Of a DNA stretch of 64,000 bases, positions 1 to 8,224 are shown one piece after another. The notes under the pieces are model-generated. The model was not told the origin of the DNA. It did no database searches and saw only the letters and a list, made by a program, of their open reading frames with translations. How positions within the stretch are numbered: the first letter of the stretch is position 1; each line of letters opens with the position of its first letter. The DNA lies in the NCBI GenBank assembly GCA_028818775.1, contig JAPPNE010000044.1:1-64000 (forward strand). The letters are read 5' to 3'. The stretch comes from Deltaproteobacteria bacterium. Its GTDB lineage: Bacteria; Desulfobacterota; Binatia; UBA9968; JAJDTQ01. Both the position numbers and the translations under genes were made by a program.

Positions 1-86
1 GACGGCTGCGGCGCATGGGCGAAAGCCCCTACAAGCGCCAGTTCCGCAGCATGTCCTTCGCACGCCGCGACATCGCCCTGGAATAG
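1..86 (+). CDS. C-terminal end of an unidentified protein (partial)
   Basis: An open frame enters from the left edge and stops at TAG 84-86. The visible 27 residues are basic and end in SFARRDIALE. I do not recognise the family. It lies 27 bp upstream of the HEAT-repeat gene on the same strand, so the two may be co-transcribed. Confidence 0.4.
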   Translation, partial: RLRRMGESPYKRQFRSMSFARRDIALE

Positions 87-113
87 AATTGTCAAGGTCT
101 CGATCGAGCACCC

Positions 114-2249
114 GTGACCGATCCCGCTAGCGTAATCTTCCCGTATCTTCGGGCGCCGGAAGAGCCGATCCGCTGCGCCGCCGCCCGCGCCCTCGGCGCT
201 TTGGGCGACGAGAAGGCGGCGCCGGCTTTGGTGGAAGCGTTGCTGGACCCGGATCCGGACGTGCGCGCCGATGCCATGGGGGCGCTGGCGCGCTGCGCCC
301 GGCCGGAGGACGCGCCCGCGGTCCGGCGCTCGTTGCGGGGCGACCCAGTGGGCGAGGTCAAGACGGCGGCGGTGCGGACCTTGGGCCGGCTCAGGGACGA
401 GGCGTCCACGCCGTTGCTGCGGGCGCTGGCGCGGGATCGATGCGAGTCGGAGGCGGCATGGGAGGAGGGTGCGTGGGACGACTGGCTCGACGTGCAGGTC
501 GCCGCCATTACGGCCCTGGGGGACATGGGCGACGAGTCCGCGGTCGATGATCTTATCCGGGCGCGGGCCGACGAGGACGGCCAGGATCTCGACCACGTGG
601 TCTTTGCCGCCCTGGCAAAGATGCCCGGACGTGGAGTCGCGGCTCTCCTTCATTTCCTCGGGGACGGAGACGCGCGGGTTCGGCAGCGCGCTCTGACGGC
701 GCTGTCGCGGGCCGGGCGGGATCGGCTGGCGCCGCTCCGCGACCGCTTGGTCGTCGACCCGAGCCCGGGCGTTCGCCGGCTTGCCGTGGACTGCCTGGAC
801 GCCAAAGATGCGGCGTTGCCCGCCCTGGCATTGAAGGATCCCGACGCCTCGGTCCGCGCCGTCGCGTTGTCACGGGTCGCTGCCGGCCGTGCGGATATCG
901 TCCGGGCGGCTCTTGCCGATCCCGACACCGAAGTCCGCGCCACGGCCCTCGAAGCGCTGGCGCCGCATATCTCCCCCGGTGACGAGCCGGCGCTTGCCGC
1001 AACACTGACGGCCTGGCTCTGGGAGGCCGATGCCCGCTTGGCCGTGGCGTGCGCCTCGGCGCTGCCCCGGGTGATGGGAACGGAGGCGGCGAGCACGCTA
1101 CGCGACACGGCGGCGGACGGAGAAAGGCTGCCCGAGGTGCGCATCGCCGCGCTCAGGTCACTAGGGGAGATCGGCACCCGGGCAGCGGTCGCTTCGCTGC
1201 GGGCAACGGCGCTGGACCCGGTCCGGCAGGTCCGGCTGGCCGCGCTGGCGGCGGCTGCCGAGGTGACGCGCGGCACCTCCGAGGAGGGTCGGGGACCAGC
1301 GCGAGCCCTCTTGATCGACGCTGTGTGCGGGAATCTTCGGCGTGGGTCCTCCGACGGCGCGGACACGGCCGATGACCTACCGGTCCGCGCTGCTTCCGGG
1401 CCGGGCGGGAGCGGACCCATCGCCATCACTCCTGAAGGCGGCATCGTGGCCGCGGACGCGCCGGCGCCGAACGCCGCCGTCGGGGGCGCCGGCGCCGGAG
1501 GACAGCCGTACCCGCGCTCTACGCTGGAAGCGATTCAGGCCACGGGGCTTCAGACGGCCGCGCCGGCCCAGGCCCCTCCGGCGTCTTCGCCGGCCGGCGG
1601 GCGGACCCGCTCCCGCCGCGTGCCGGTGGAGGGCACGGACGACGTCGAGGCCGATGTCCGGATGGCGGCGATCAGGCTTGCCGCGGAGTGCGAGGGCGAT
1701 GACATCGACGATTCGCTGGCGGCGGCCGCGGAGTCGACGGCGTCCGAACTGCGGGCGGCTTGCTTCGAAGCCATCGCCCAACGCGCCGACTCCATGCCGC
1801 TGTCACCCGTCCTGCGGGCCGTCCTGGTCCGCTCCCTGGGATGCGAGGACGCCCGGGTGCGCTGCGCCGCCGTGCGGGGCTTGACCAGCGCGGCGGACGA
1901 TGTGGCCCCACGGCTCGTCCCGCTGCTTGACGACACCGACGCTTCGGTCCGGGCGGCGGCGTTGACGGCGGTTGCCGCCGTCCAGCCCGCGAGAGTCGTG
2001 GCGGGTTTCCGCGACTCCTCGCCCCTGGTTCGCCGAGCCGCGGTGAACGCCGCCATCGCGGCAGGTGAGGATCACTTCCTTGAAGACGGTCTGCGGATGC
2101 TGGTGGAGGATGGGCACACCGACAGCCTCATGGAGGCTTGCGCGCGTCACATCGGCGTGACACCGAGGTTGGTCGAGATGCTGAGCGCTTCCGAAGTCTC
2201 GAGGTCAGGGCTTCGGACCGTTCTGGAAGCCCTGGGCAGCGTCCAGTAA
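114..2249 (+). CDS. HEAT-repeat (PBS-lyase-like) scaffold protein
   Basis: A 711-residue protein starting at GTG 114. It is built almost entirely of about 30-residue alpha-helical repeats of the form VR..A..ALG..GD..A...L..AL.D, the pattern of HEAT/PBS-lyase-like repeats. The repeats occur in two blocks, roughly residues 10-400 and 515-700, separated by a Gly/Ala/Pro-rich low-complexity linker (about 411-513). There are no catalytic motifs, signal peptide or membrane segments, so it is probably a cytoplasmic interaction scaffold. HEAT proteins of this kind often serve as chaperones or adaptors for neighbouring enzymes, but its partner is not visible because the upstream gene is cut off. The repeat assignment is firm; the function is unknown. 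Confidence 0.85.
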   Translation: MTDPASVIFPYLRAPEEPIRCAAARALGALGDEKAAPALVEALLDPDPDVRADAMGALARCARPEDAPAVRRSLRGDPVGEVKTAAVRTLGRLRDEASTPLLRALARDRCESEAAWEEGAWDDWLDVQVAAITALGDMGDESAVDDLIRARADEDGQDLDHVVFAALAKMPGRGVAALLHFLGDGDARVRQRALTALSRAGRDRLAPLRDRLVVDPSPGVRRLAVDCLDAKDAALPALALKDPDASVRAVALSRVAAGRADIVRAALADPDTEVRATALEALAPHISPGDEPALAATLTAWLWEADARLAVACASALPRVMGTEAASTLRDTAADGERLPEVRIAALRSLGEIGTRAAVASLRATALDPVRQVRLAALAAAAEVTRGTSEEGRGPARALLIDAVCGNLRRGSSDGADTADDLPVRAASGPGGSGPIAITPEGGIVAADAPAPNAAVGGAGAGGQPYPRSTLEAIQATGLQTAAPAQAPPASSPAGGRTRSRRVPVEGTDDVEADVRMAAIRLAAECEGDDIDDSLAAAAESTASELRAACFEAIAQRADSMPLSPVLRAVLVRSLGCEDARVRCAAVRGLTSAADDVAPRLVPLLDDTDASVRAAALTAVAAVQPARVVAGFRDSSPLVRRAAVNAAIAAGEDHFLEDGLRMLVEDGHTDSLMEACARHIGVTPRLVEMLSASEVSRSGLRTVLEALGSVQ

Positions 2250-2418
2250 CGGATTGCTCGGCGCGGCGATGGCGCTGGCGGAGCCTAATCCACGCTCATG
2301 CTTCCAACCCTCACGGCGTTTTGTGACGGGGCGGAGGTCCCGCCAGCATACCTATTGACAACACATGCGTCTAAAGATACGTTTATCACTACGTTTAGTT
2401 GAATTGGTGGAGGTTCTA

Positions 2419-2700
2419 ATGGCGAAATTGCCTCATATTATACCCGTGACCGACCTGCGGCAGGATGCGGCGGCCGTGTTGAAGCGGGTCGGCAAGTCGC
2501 GCGAGCCCTTCGTCATTACGCAGCGCGGCCGGGCGGCCGCGGTGCTGCTGAGTGCGGAAGCTTACCAGCGTGCGGAGTCTGAACGGCAAATGCTCCGGCT
2601 ACTGGCGCAAGGAGAGAAAGATATTGCCGAGGGACGGGGTGTCCAGTTGGACGCGGTGCTGGCGGAGGCCGACGCGCTGCTCGCGGCTGAAGACTTGTGA
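2419..2700 (+). CDS. Phd/YefM-type antitoxin
   Basis: A 93-residue protein of the Phd/YefM antitoxin family. The N-terminal part (IPVTDLRQDAAAVLKRVG, then EPFVITQRGRAAAVLLSAEAY) is the DNA-binding fold of this family; the acidic C-terminal helix would cover the toxin. ATG 2419 is chosen because a GGAGG-like site lies just upstream and family similarity begins there; an upstream in-frame ATG at 2365 would add 18 atypical residues. It overlaps the toxin gene by 4 bp (GTGA), the usual translational coupling. By family precedent the antitoxin, with toxin, represses its own operon. Confidence 0.9.
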   Translation: MAKLPHIIPVTDLRQDAAAVLKRVGKSREPFVITQRGRAAAVLLSAEAYQRAESERQMLRLLAQGEKDIAEGRGVQLDAVLAEADALLAAEDL

Positions 2701-2981
2701 GTGTCCGATTCACGCTATCTGCCCGTGCCCAATTCCTTGCCGCGATTTCCTATATCAGGCGCGACAACCCGGAAGCAGCGAGACGGTTTCGTCAACGCTC
2801 GGAGGAAGTTCTACGCCGGATCGAGAGCTTCCCGGAATCCGGCAGAGTCATTCCCGAATTTCCGGAATTGCCCTACCGGGAAGTCGTCGTTCCTCCCTAC
2901 CGCTTCTTCTACCGTCGCGAAGGCGACACGGTCTGGATCGCAGGTGTGTGGCATGGCGCTCAACTACCGGGTGAACCCTGA
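2697..2981 (+). CDS. RelE/ParE-family toxin
   Basis: A 94-residue basic protein starting at GTG 2697 within the antitoxin stop. It has the ParE/RelE superfamily pattern: F..A..YI...NP.AA..F, then a stretch with SGRVIPEFPELPYREVVVPPYRFFYR and a C-terminal beta strand containing VWIAGVWHG. ParE members poison gyrase and RelE members cleave mRNA on ribosomes. The sequence resembles the ParE/YoeB-like side more, but the target cannot be decided from sequence. It forms a complete two-gene module with the upstream antitoxin. The genes on both sides look chromosomal, so this may be a small inserted module. Confidence 0.88.
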   Translation: MSVRFTLSARAQFLAAISYIRRDNPEAARRFRQRSEEVLRRIESFPESGRVIPEFPELPYREVVVPPYRFFYRREGDTVWIAGVWHGAQLPGEP

Positions 2982-3050
2982 GGATCGCGGAGGCGTGTGG
3001 GCGTTGAATCTCCAGGCCTGTCAGGCGAGGGAACCGGACAGGACATTACG

Positions 3051-3965
3051 ATGCGCATTGTGATCCACGGACAGCAGGCGTTCGGAAAGGCCGTGCTGGA
3101 ACGGCTTGCGACGGGACCCGACGAGGTGGTTGGGGTTTTCTGTCCGCCGGACCACGAGGACCGGCCCGCGGACCCGCTCAAGGAAGCGGCGCTGGAGCGC
3201 GGGCTGCCGGTGCGCCAGCCCGCCACCTGGAAGACGGACGAGGCGCTGGAACTGATCAGGTCCTTCCAACCCGACCTTTGCGTCATGGCCTATGTGACGC
3301 TGCTGGTGCCGAAGCGAGTGCTGGACGCGCCCGCGCTGGGCACGATCCAGTACCATCCCTCGCTGTTGCCGCTGCACCGCGGACCCAGCTCCATCAACTG
3401 GGCGCGCATCATGGGGGACGAGAAGACCGGCCTCACCATCTTCTGGCCGGACGAGGCTCTGGACGAGGGTCCGATCCTGCTGCAGAAGGAGGTGGAGATC
3501 GGCGAGGACGACACCGTGGGCAGTCTCTACTTCGGCAAGCTCTTCCCCATGGGCGTCGACGCCCTGGCCGAGGCCGTGGAGCTGGTGCGCGCCGGCACGG
3601 CCCCGCGCATCGAGCAGGACCACGGCCGGGCGACCTACGAGAGCTGGTGCGGCGAGGCGGATGCGGAGGTCGACTGGTCCAGGCCGGCGGAGGAGGTGCA
3701 CCGCCTCATCTGCGGCACCGACCCCCAGCCCGGCGCCTGGACCACCGTCGACGGCAACAAGCTGAAGCTTTTCGGCAGCCGGGTGGGAGCGGACAAGGGC
3801 GCGCCGGGAGAGATCCTCGACCTCTCCGGTGCCGGCATGGCAGTCGCCGCCGGCGAGGCGAGTGTTTGGGTGCAGCGGGTGAGGGCGCATGATTCGCGCG
3901 CAAAGGTCGGCGCCGCCGAATACGCCGGGCAGGCTGGCGTTGGTCCCGGGTCGCGCCTGGGCTGA
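3051..3965 (+). CDS. Formyltransferase-fold protein, 10-formyl-THF hydrolase-like
   Basis: A 304-residue protein of the Fmt/PurN formyltransferase fold. Residues 1-200 resemble the hydrolase domain of 10-formyltetrahydrofolate dehydrogenase more than methionyl-tRNA formyltransferase: MRIVIHGQQAFGKAVLERL, VVGVFCPPD, the catalytic block IQYHPSLLPLHRGPSSINW with its histidine, and DEALDEGPILLQ with the catalytic aspartate. The C-terminal part (W.RPAEEVHRLICGTDPQPGAWT) matches the Fmt C-terminal barrel. Family members release or transfer a formyl group from 10-formyl-THF. The aldehyde dehydrogenase half found in the eukaryotic enzyme is absent. ATG 3051 is chosen where similarity starts. It lies 106 bp upstream of a CoA ligase gene on the same strand. 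The exact acceptor (water, sugar nucleotide or other) is not settled. Confidence 0.75.
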   Translation: MRIVIHGQQAFGKAVLERLATGPDEVVGVFCPPDHEDRPADPLKEAALERGLPVRQPATWKTDEALELIRSFQPDLCVMAYVTLLVPKRVLDAPALGTIQYHPSLLPLHRGPSSINWARIMGDEKTGLTIFWPDEALDEGPILLQKEVEIGEDDTVGSLYFGKLFPMGVDALAEAVELVRAGTAPRIEQDHGRATYESWCGEADAEVDWSRPAEEVHRLICGTDPQPGAWTTVDGNKLKLFGSRVGADKGAPGEILDLSGAGMAVAAGEASVWVQRVRAHDSRAKVGAAEYAGQAGVGPGSRLG

Positions 3966-4071
3966 CTTGTCATTTTCGGACCCGTTTCTCTTCGTTACGG
4001 ACTCGTTCCTCCTCATCGGCCCGACGAAAGGTTGAGCGGCGTCCGCGTTCCGTGCCAAAGTTTACCGGAAG

Positions 4072-5316
4072 ATGGTACGCGCCCGGTTGGACAGGCTCAA
4101 CGGCATGCTCGACGAGGTGCTCCGGACCAACGAGTTTTATCGGCGCAAGCTCGAAGGGCGCGTCGCACAACGCCCGGAAGGCCTGGATGAGTTGTCGGAG
4201 CTGCCGTTTACCACCAAGCAGGAGTTGGTGGACGACCAGCTCGGGCACCCGCCGTTCGGAAGCGACCTGACCTATCCGCTGGAGCGCTACGTGCGTGTGC
4301 ACCAGACCTCGGGCACAACGGGGCGGCCCATGTACTGGCTGGACACCGAGGCGTCGTGGGACTGGTGGGGCGAGTGCTGGAAGGCGGTGCTGGAAGCGGC
4401 CGGGGTCGGGCCCGAGGACCGGATCTTTTTCCCGTTCTCCTTCGGGCCGTTCGTGGGGTTCTGGAGCGGCTGGGAGGGCGCCCGCAAGGTGGGTGCGCTG
4501 GCCGTCTCCGGCGGCGGACAGTCCACGCAGCAGCGGCTCAAGAGCCTCCTGGACTACGGCGCCACCGTGCTGGTGTGCACACCCACGTATGCGCTGCACA
4601 TGGCGGCGGAGGCGCGCCGCGCGGGCATGGACCTGGCGCGGAATTCGGCCGTGCGGGTAACGGTGCACGCGGGCGAGCCCGGCGCGAGCATCGCGTCCAC
4701 CAGGCAGCGCATCGAGGAGGCATGGGGCGCCCGCTGCTTCGACCACACCGGCGCCACCGAGGTGGGCGCGTTCGGCTTCGCCTGCGAGGCCCTGGCGGAG
4801 GGAGTCCACGTCAACGAGGACGAGTTCATCGCCGAGGTGGTGGACCCGGAGAGCGGCACGCCGCTGCCGGACGGCGCCCGAGGCGAGCTGGTGCTGACCA
4901 ACCTGGGCCGGGTGGGGAGTCCGGTCATCCGCTACCGCACCGGCGACCTGGTGGAGCCGCGGCGGGGACCCTGCGCTTGCGGGCGCGATTCGCTGGTGTT
5001 GCAGGGGGGTGTTCTCGGGCGCGTGGATGATATGGTGGTGGTTCGGGGAGTGAACGTCTTCCCGAGCGCGGTGGAGGGCATCGTCCGGCGGTTTCCCGAG
5101 GTGGAGGAATTCCGCGTGGACGTGGTGCGGACCGACGGGATGGCCGAGTTGAAGATCACGGTGGAGCCGGTCGCGGCCGGGGCGCCGGCCGGACTCGGGG
5201 AAGGCGTGGTGGAGTCCGTCCGGGACAACCTGCACATCCGTCCGGTGGTGGAGGTGGTGGCGCCGGGGACCCTGCCCCGGTTCGAGTTGAAGGCAAGGAG
5301 GTTCTTTCGGAGTTGA
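4072..5316 (+). CDS. PaaK-like aryl-CoA ligase (AMP-forming)
   Basis: A 414-residue adenylate-forming enzyme of the phenylacetate-CoA ligase type. It has the early NEFYRRKL motif, the phosphate-binding loop TSGTTG (residues 79-84), the HTGATEVG motif, and the YRTGD hinge region followed by a CACGRD cysteine pair and a GVNVFPSAVE C-terminal domain entry, all typical of PaaK. Such enzymes activate aromatic or aryl-acetic acids with ATP and CoA in the cytoplasm. Its stop overlaps the TTG start of the molybdenum-hydroxylase small subunit, so it is translationally coupled to an enzyme whose relatives act on aryl-CoA esters. That suggests it makes the substrate for its neighbours. The N-terminus is slightly short for the family; the start is the least certain part. 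Confidence 0.85.
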   Translation: MVRARLDRLNGMLDEVLRTNEFYRRKLEGRVAQRPEGLDELSELPFTTKQELVDDQLGHPPFGSDLTYPLERYVRVHQTSGTTGRPMYWLDTEASWDWWGECWKAVLEAAGVGPEDRIFFPFSFGPFVGFWSGWEGARKVGALAVSGGGQSTQQRLKSLLDYGATVLVCTPTYALHMAAEARRAGMDLARNSAVRVTVHAGEPGASIASTRQRIEEAWGARCFDHTGATEVGAFGFACEALAEGVHVNEDEFIAEVVDPESGTPLPDGARGELVLTNLGRVGSPVIRYRTGDLVEPRRGPCACGRDSLVLQGGVLGRVDDMVVVRGVNVFPSAVEGIVRRFPEVEEFRVDVVRTDGMAELKITVEPVAAGAPAGLGEGVVESVRDNLHIRPVVEVVAPGTLPRFELKARRFFRS

Positions 5317-5837
5317 GCAGCGCCATTTCCGACAGCGAGACCATCACCGGCAAGCGCCTGATGCGCCTGCGGGTCAACGGCGAGCCGCACGAGGTGGCGG
5401 GACACGTCACCCACAGCCTGCTGGAGGTGCTCCGGGAGGAGATGGGCCTCACCGGCACCAAGCACGGGTGCGAGCTGGGCGAGTGCGGCACCTGCACCGT
5501 GCTGGTGGACGGCGAGCCCATCTACTCGTGCCTGATGCTGGCGGTGGAGGCCGAGGACCGGGAGGTTACCACGGTGGAGGGCTTGGCCCTGCAAGGCCGG
5601 GCGCATCCCTTGCAACGGGCGTTCTCGGACCTGAGCGCCGCCCAGTGCGGCTACTGCATTCCCGGCATCCTGCTGGCGGCCAAGGCGTTGCTGGACAAGC
5701 AGCCGGACCCGGCACGCGCCGACATCGAGGAGGCGCTGTCGGGTAACCTGTGCCGCTGCACGGGCTATACCAAGATCATCGAGTCGGTGGAGCAGGCCGT
5801 CAGGGAAATGCGCGGCCAAGAAGGTACACGGGCATGA
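5313..5837 (+). CDS. hcrC: Molybdenum hydroxylase [2Fe-2S] subunit (HcrC-like)
   Basis: A 174-residue iron-sulfur subunit of the xanthine oxidase family. Plant-type cluster ligands are C53, C58, C61 and C73; the second, helical-domain cluster uses C112/C115 (CGYC) and C147/C149 (CRC in LSGNLCRCTGY). It passes electrons between the molybdenum site and the FAD/[4Fe-4S] subunit. The start is TTG 5313, overlapping the upstream CoA-ligase stop, with an AAGGAGG site 12 bp upstream. It also overlaps the large-subunit ATG (ATGA at 5834-5837). Family assignment is very secure; the 4-hydroxybenzoyl-CoA reductase subgroup is inferred from the FAD subunit. Confidence 0.92.
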   Translation: MSSAISDSETITGKRLMRLRVNGEPHEVAGHVTHSLLEVLREEMGLTGTKHGCELGECGTCTVLVDGEPIYSCLMLAVEAEDREVTTVEGLALQGRAHPLQRAFSDLSAAQCGYCIPGILLAAKALLDKQPDPARADIEEALSGNLCRCTGYTKIIESVEQAVREMRGQEGTRA

Positions 5838-8203
5838 AGAAGAACGGGTTCTCGGTCATCGGCAAGCCGCTGCCGCGCATCGACGGTCCGGCCAAGTGCG
5901 CCGGCGACACGCGCTACGCCGACGACATGGTGCTGCCGCGCATGCTGTTTTCCCGGCTGCTGCGGAGCCCGCACCCCCACGCCCTGGTGCACGGCGTGTC
6001 GGCCCGCCGGGCGCTGGAGTTGGCGGGCGTCCACGCGGTCATCACGGGCGCGGACGTGCCTACCAAGTTCGGCATCATGCCTTCCACCCAGGACGAGGAG
6101 GCGCTGGCGGTGGACAAGGTGCGCTACGTCGGCGACCCGGTGGCGGCGGTGGCGGCGGTGAGCGAGGACGTGGCCGAGGAGGCGCTGGGGCTCATCGACG
6201 TCGACTACGAGGTGCTCGACCCCATCCTGTCCATCGAGGGCGCGCTGGCGGCCGAGGATCACCGCATCCACACGTGGAACCGGCACGCCAACATCCAGAA
6301 GGCGGTGTCCTTCGAGTTCGGCGACGTGGACGGCGGTTTCGAGGAGGCCGACGAAGTCTTCGAGGGCACCTACTTCTTCCAGGGCAACACGCACCTGCCC
6401 ATGGAGCAGTATTGCGCGCTGGCGAGCTACACCCCCGACGGCAAGCTCACGCTGTGGTCCTCCACCCAGACGCCGCACTACGTGCACCGTGCCCTGTCCC
6501 GGGTGCTGGGGCTGCCCATGGGGCACATCCGGGTGGTCGCCACGCCGGTGGGCGGCGGCTTCGGCGGCAAGAGCGACCCGTTCTCCCACGAGATCGCGGT
6601 GGCCAAGCTGGCCATGGTCACCGGGCGGCCGGTGAAGATCACCCTCAACCGGGAGGAGTCGTTCTACGTGCACCGGGGACGCCATCCGGTGAAGATGTGG
6701 ATGCGTACGGGTGTCAAGCGCGACGGCACCCTCACGGGCATGTGGTTTCGCTCCTTCCTGGACGGCGGCGGCTACAGCAGCTACGGCTTGGCCACGGTCT
6801 ACTACACCGGCGCGCTGCAGACCGTGACCTACGAGCTGCCGGCCTACAAGTTCGAGGGCGTGCGCGTGTTCACCAACAAGCCGCCGTGCGGCCCCAAGCG
6901 CGGCCACGGCACGCCGCAGCCGCGCTTCGCCATGGAAGTGCAACTTGACGAGATCGCCGAGAAGCTCGGGCTGGACCCGGTGGAAATGCGCCTCAAGCAG
7001 GTGGTGGTGCCCGACAGCGTCACCGTGAACGGTCTGCGAGTCTCCACCATCGGCCTGCGGGAATGCATCGAGAAGGTGGCCGAGCGCTCGGGCTGGAAGG
7101 ACAAGCACCGCGCGCTGCCCCACGGCCACGGCATCGGTTTCGCCGCCAGCTCCTACATCAGCGGCGCGGGCCTGCCCATCTACTGGAACGACATGCCCCA
7201 CTCGGGAGTGCAGCTCCGGGCGGACCGGGGCGGCGGCGTCACGGTCTTCTGCGGCTCCACGGACATCGGCCAGGGTTCGGACTCGATCCTCGCCTTCGCC
7301 GTGGCCGAGGAGCTGGGGCTTCGGCCGGAGGACGTGCGCGTGGTGACGGCGGACACCGACCTCACCCCGGTGGACCTGGGGAGCTACTCCAGCCGGGTCA
7401 CGGTGATGACCGGCAACGCCGCCATCCAGGCCTGCGGCAACCTCAAGGAACGCCTGTTCGAGGTGGCCTCGGAGGTGCTGGAGGTGCCCGCCGACGACCT
7501 GGAGATGGAGGAAGGGCAGGTGCGCAGCCGCAGCCTGCCGGAGCGGGGCCTGGCCTTCGCCGAGTGCGTCGAGCGCGCCGAGACCCGCTTCGGCACCCTG
7601 GGCACCACCGGCAGCTACCGGCCGCCGCGCCATCCGGGCGACTACAAGGGCGCCGGCGTCGGCCCCACGCCGTCGTACAGCTACTCCGCCGCGGTGGTGG
7701 AGCTCCACTGCGACGGCGACACCGGCGAGATCCGCATCGACAAGGTATGGATCGCCCACGACTGCGGCCGCGCCTTCAATCCCTTGTGGGTGGAGGGGCA
7801 GGTGGAGGGCAGCGTGTACATGGCGTTGGGCGAGGTCTTGATGGAAGAGCAGATCTTCCGCAAGTCGGGCGTGCACAAGATCCCTTCCATCCTGGAGTAC
7901 AAGAGCCCTACCACGCTGGAGACGCCGCCCATCGAGACCATCCTGGTGGAGACCGACGACCCCGAGGGCCCGTTCGGCGCCAAGGAGGCCGGCCAGGGTC
8001 CGCTGCTGCCCGTGATACCGGCGGTGTCCAACGCCGTCTACGATGCCGTGGGCGTGCGCATCCGCGAGATACCGGTGACCCCCGACAAGATCCTGCGGGC
8101 GCTGGACCAGCGGCTGAAGGATCCCACCGTGCCGGCCTTCGAGTTTCCCACGCCGATTCGCTGGGCCCCGGGCCAGGGCGTCGAGGTGCCGCAAAAGAGC
8201 TAG
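5834..8203 (+). CDS. hcrA: Molybdenum hydroxylase catalytic (Mo-cofactor) subunit (HcrA-like)
   Basis: A 789-residue molybdopterin-binding subunit of the xanthine oxidase family. Visible blocks are the N-terminal IGKPLPRIDGPAKCAGDTRYADD, the cofactor loop TPVGGGFGGK, the STDIGQGSDSI block and the C-terminal GPFGAKEAGQGP block. In most family members the equivalent of the last block ends in a catalytic Glu (GE); here the aligned residue is Gln721. Relatives include 4-hydroxybenzoyl-CoA reductase, CO dehydrogenase and nicotinate dehydrogenase. ATG 5834 overlaps the small-subunit stop. The gene order is small, large, FAD subunit. If the HcrB assignment holds, this is the subunit that would bind an aryl-CoA. 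Whether Gln721 is a lineage trait or changes the chemistry is open. Confidence 0.9.
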   Translation: MKKNGFSVIGKPLPRIDGPAKCAGDTRYADDMVLPRMLFSRLLRSPHPHALVHGVSARRALELAGVHAVITGADVPTKFGIMPSTQDEEALAVDKVRYVGDPVAAVAAVSEDVAEEALGLIDVDYEVLDPILSIEGALAAEDHRIHTWNRHANIQKAVSFEFGDVDGGFEEADEVFEGTYFFQGNTHLPMEQYCALASYTPDGKLTLWSSTQTPHYVHRALSRVLGLPMGHIRVVATPVGGGFGGKSDPFSHEIAVAKLAMVTGRPVKITLNREESFYVHRGRHPVKMWMRTGVKRDGTLTGMWFRSFLDGGGYSSYGLATVYYTGALQTVTYELPAYKFEGVRVFTNKPPCGPKRGHGTPQPRFAMEVQLDEIAEKLGLDPVEMRLKQVVVPDSVTVNGLRVSTIGLRECIEKVAERSGWKDKHRALPHGHGIGFAASSYISGAGLPIYWNDMPHSGVQLRADRGGGVTVFCGSTDIGQGSDSILAFAVAEELGLRPEDVRVVTADTDLTPVDLGSYSSRVTVMTGNAAIQACGNLKERLFEVASEVLEVPADDLEMEEGQVRSRSLPERGLAFAECVERAETRFGTLGTTGSYRPPRHPGDYKGAGVGPTPSYSYSAAVVELHCDGDTGEIRIDKVWIAHDCGRAFNPLWVEGQVEGSVYMALGEVLMEEQIFRKSGVHKIPSILEYKSPTTLETPPIETILVETDDPEGPFGAKEAGQGPLLPVIPAVSNAVYDAVGVRIREIPVTPDKILRALDQRLKDPTVPAFEFPTPIRWAPGQGVEVPQKS

Positions 8204-8224
8204 GTATCGTCACGAGGCGGATTG

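Noticed and set aside
5765-8194. An 809-residue open frame antisense to the molybdenum subunit
   Set aside because: Antisense to a gene with unmistakable family motifs; long antisense frames are expected at this GC content, and its composition (His/Arg/Gly/Ala) is that of a shadow frame.
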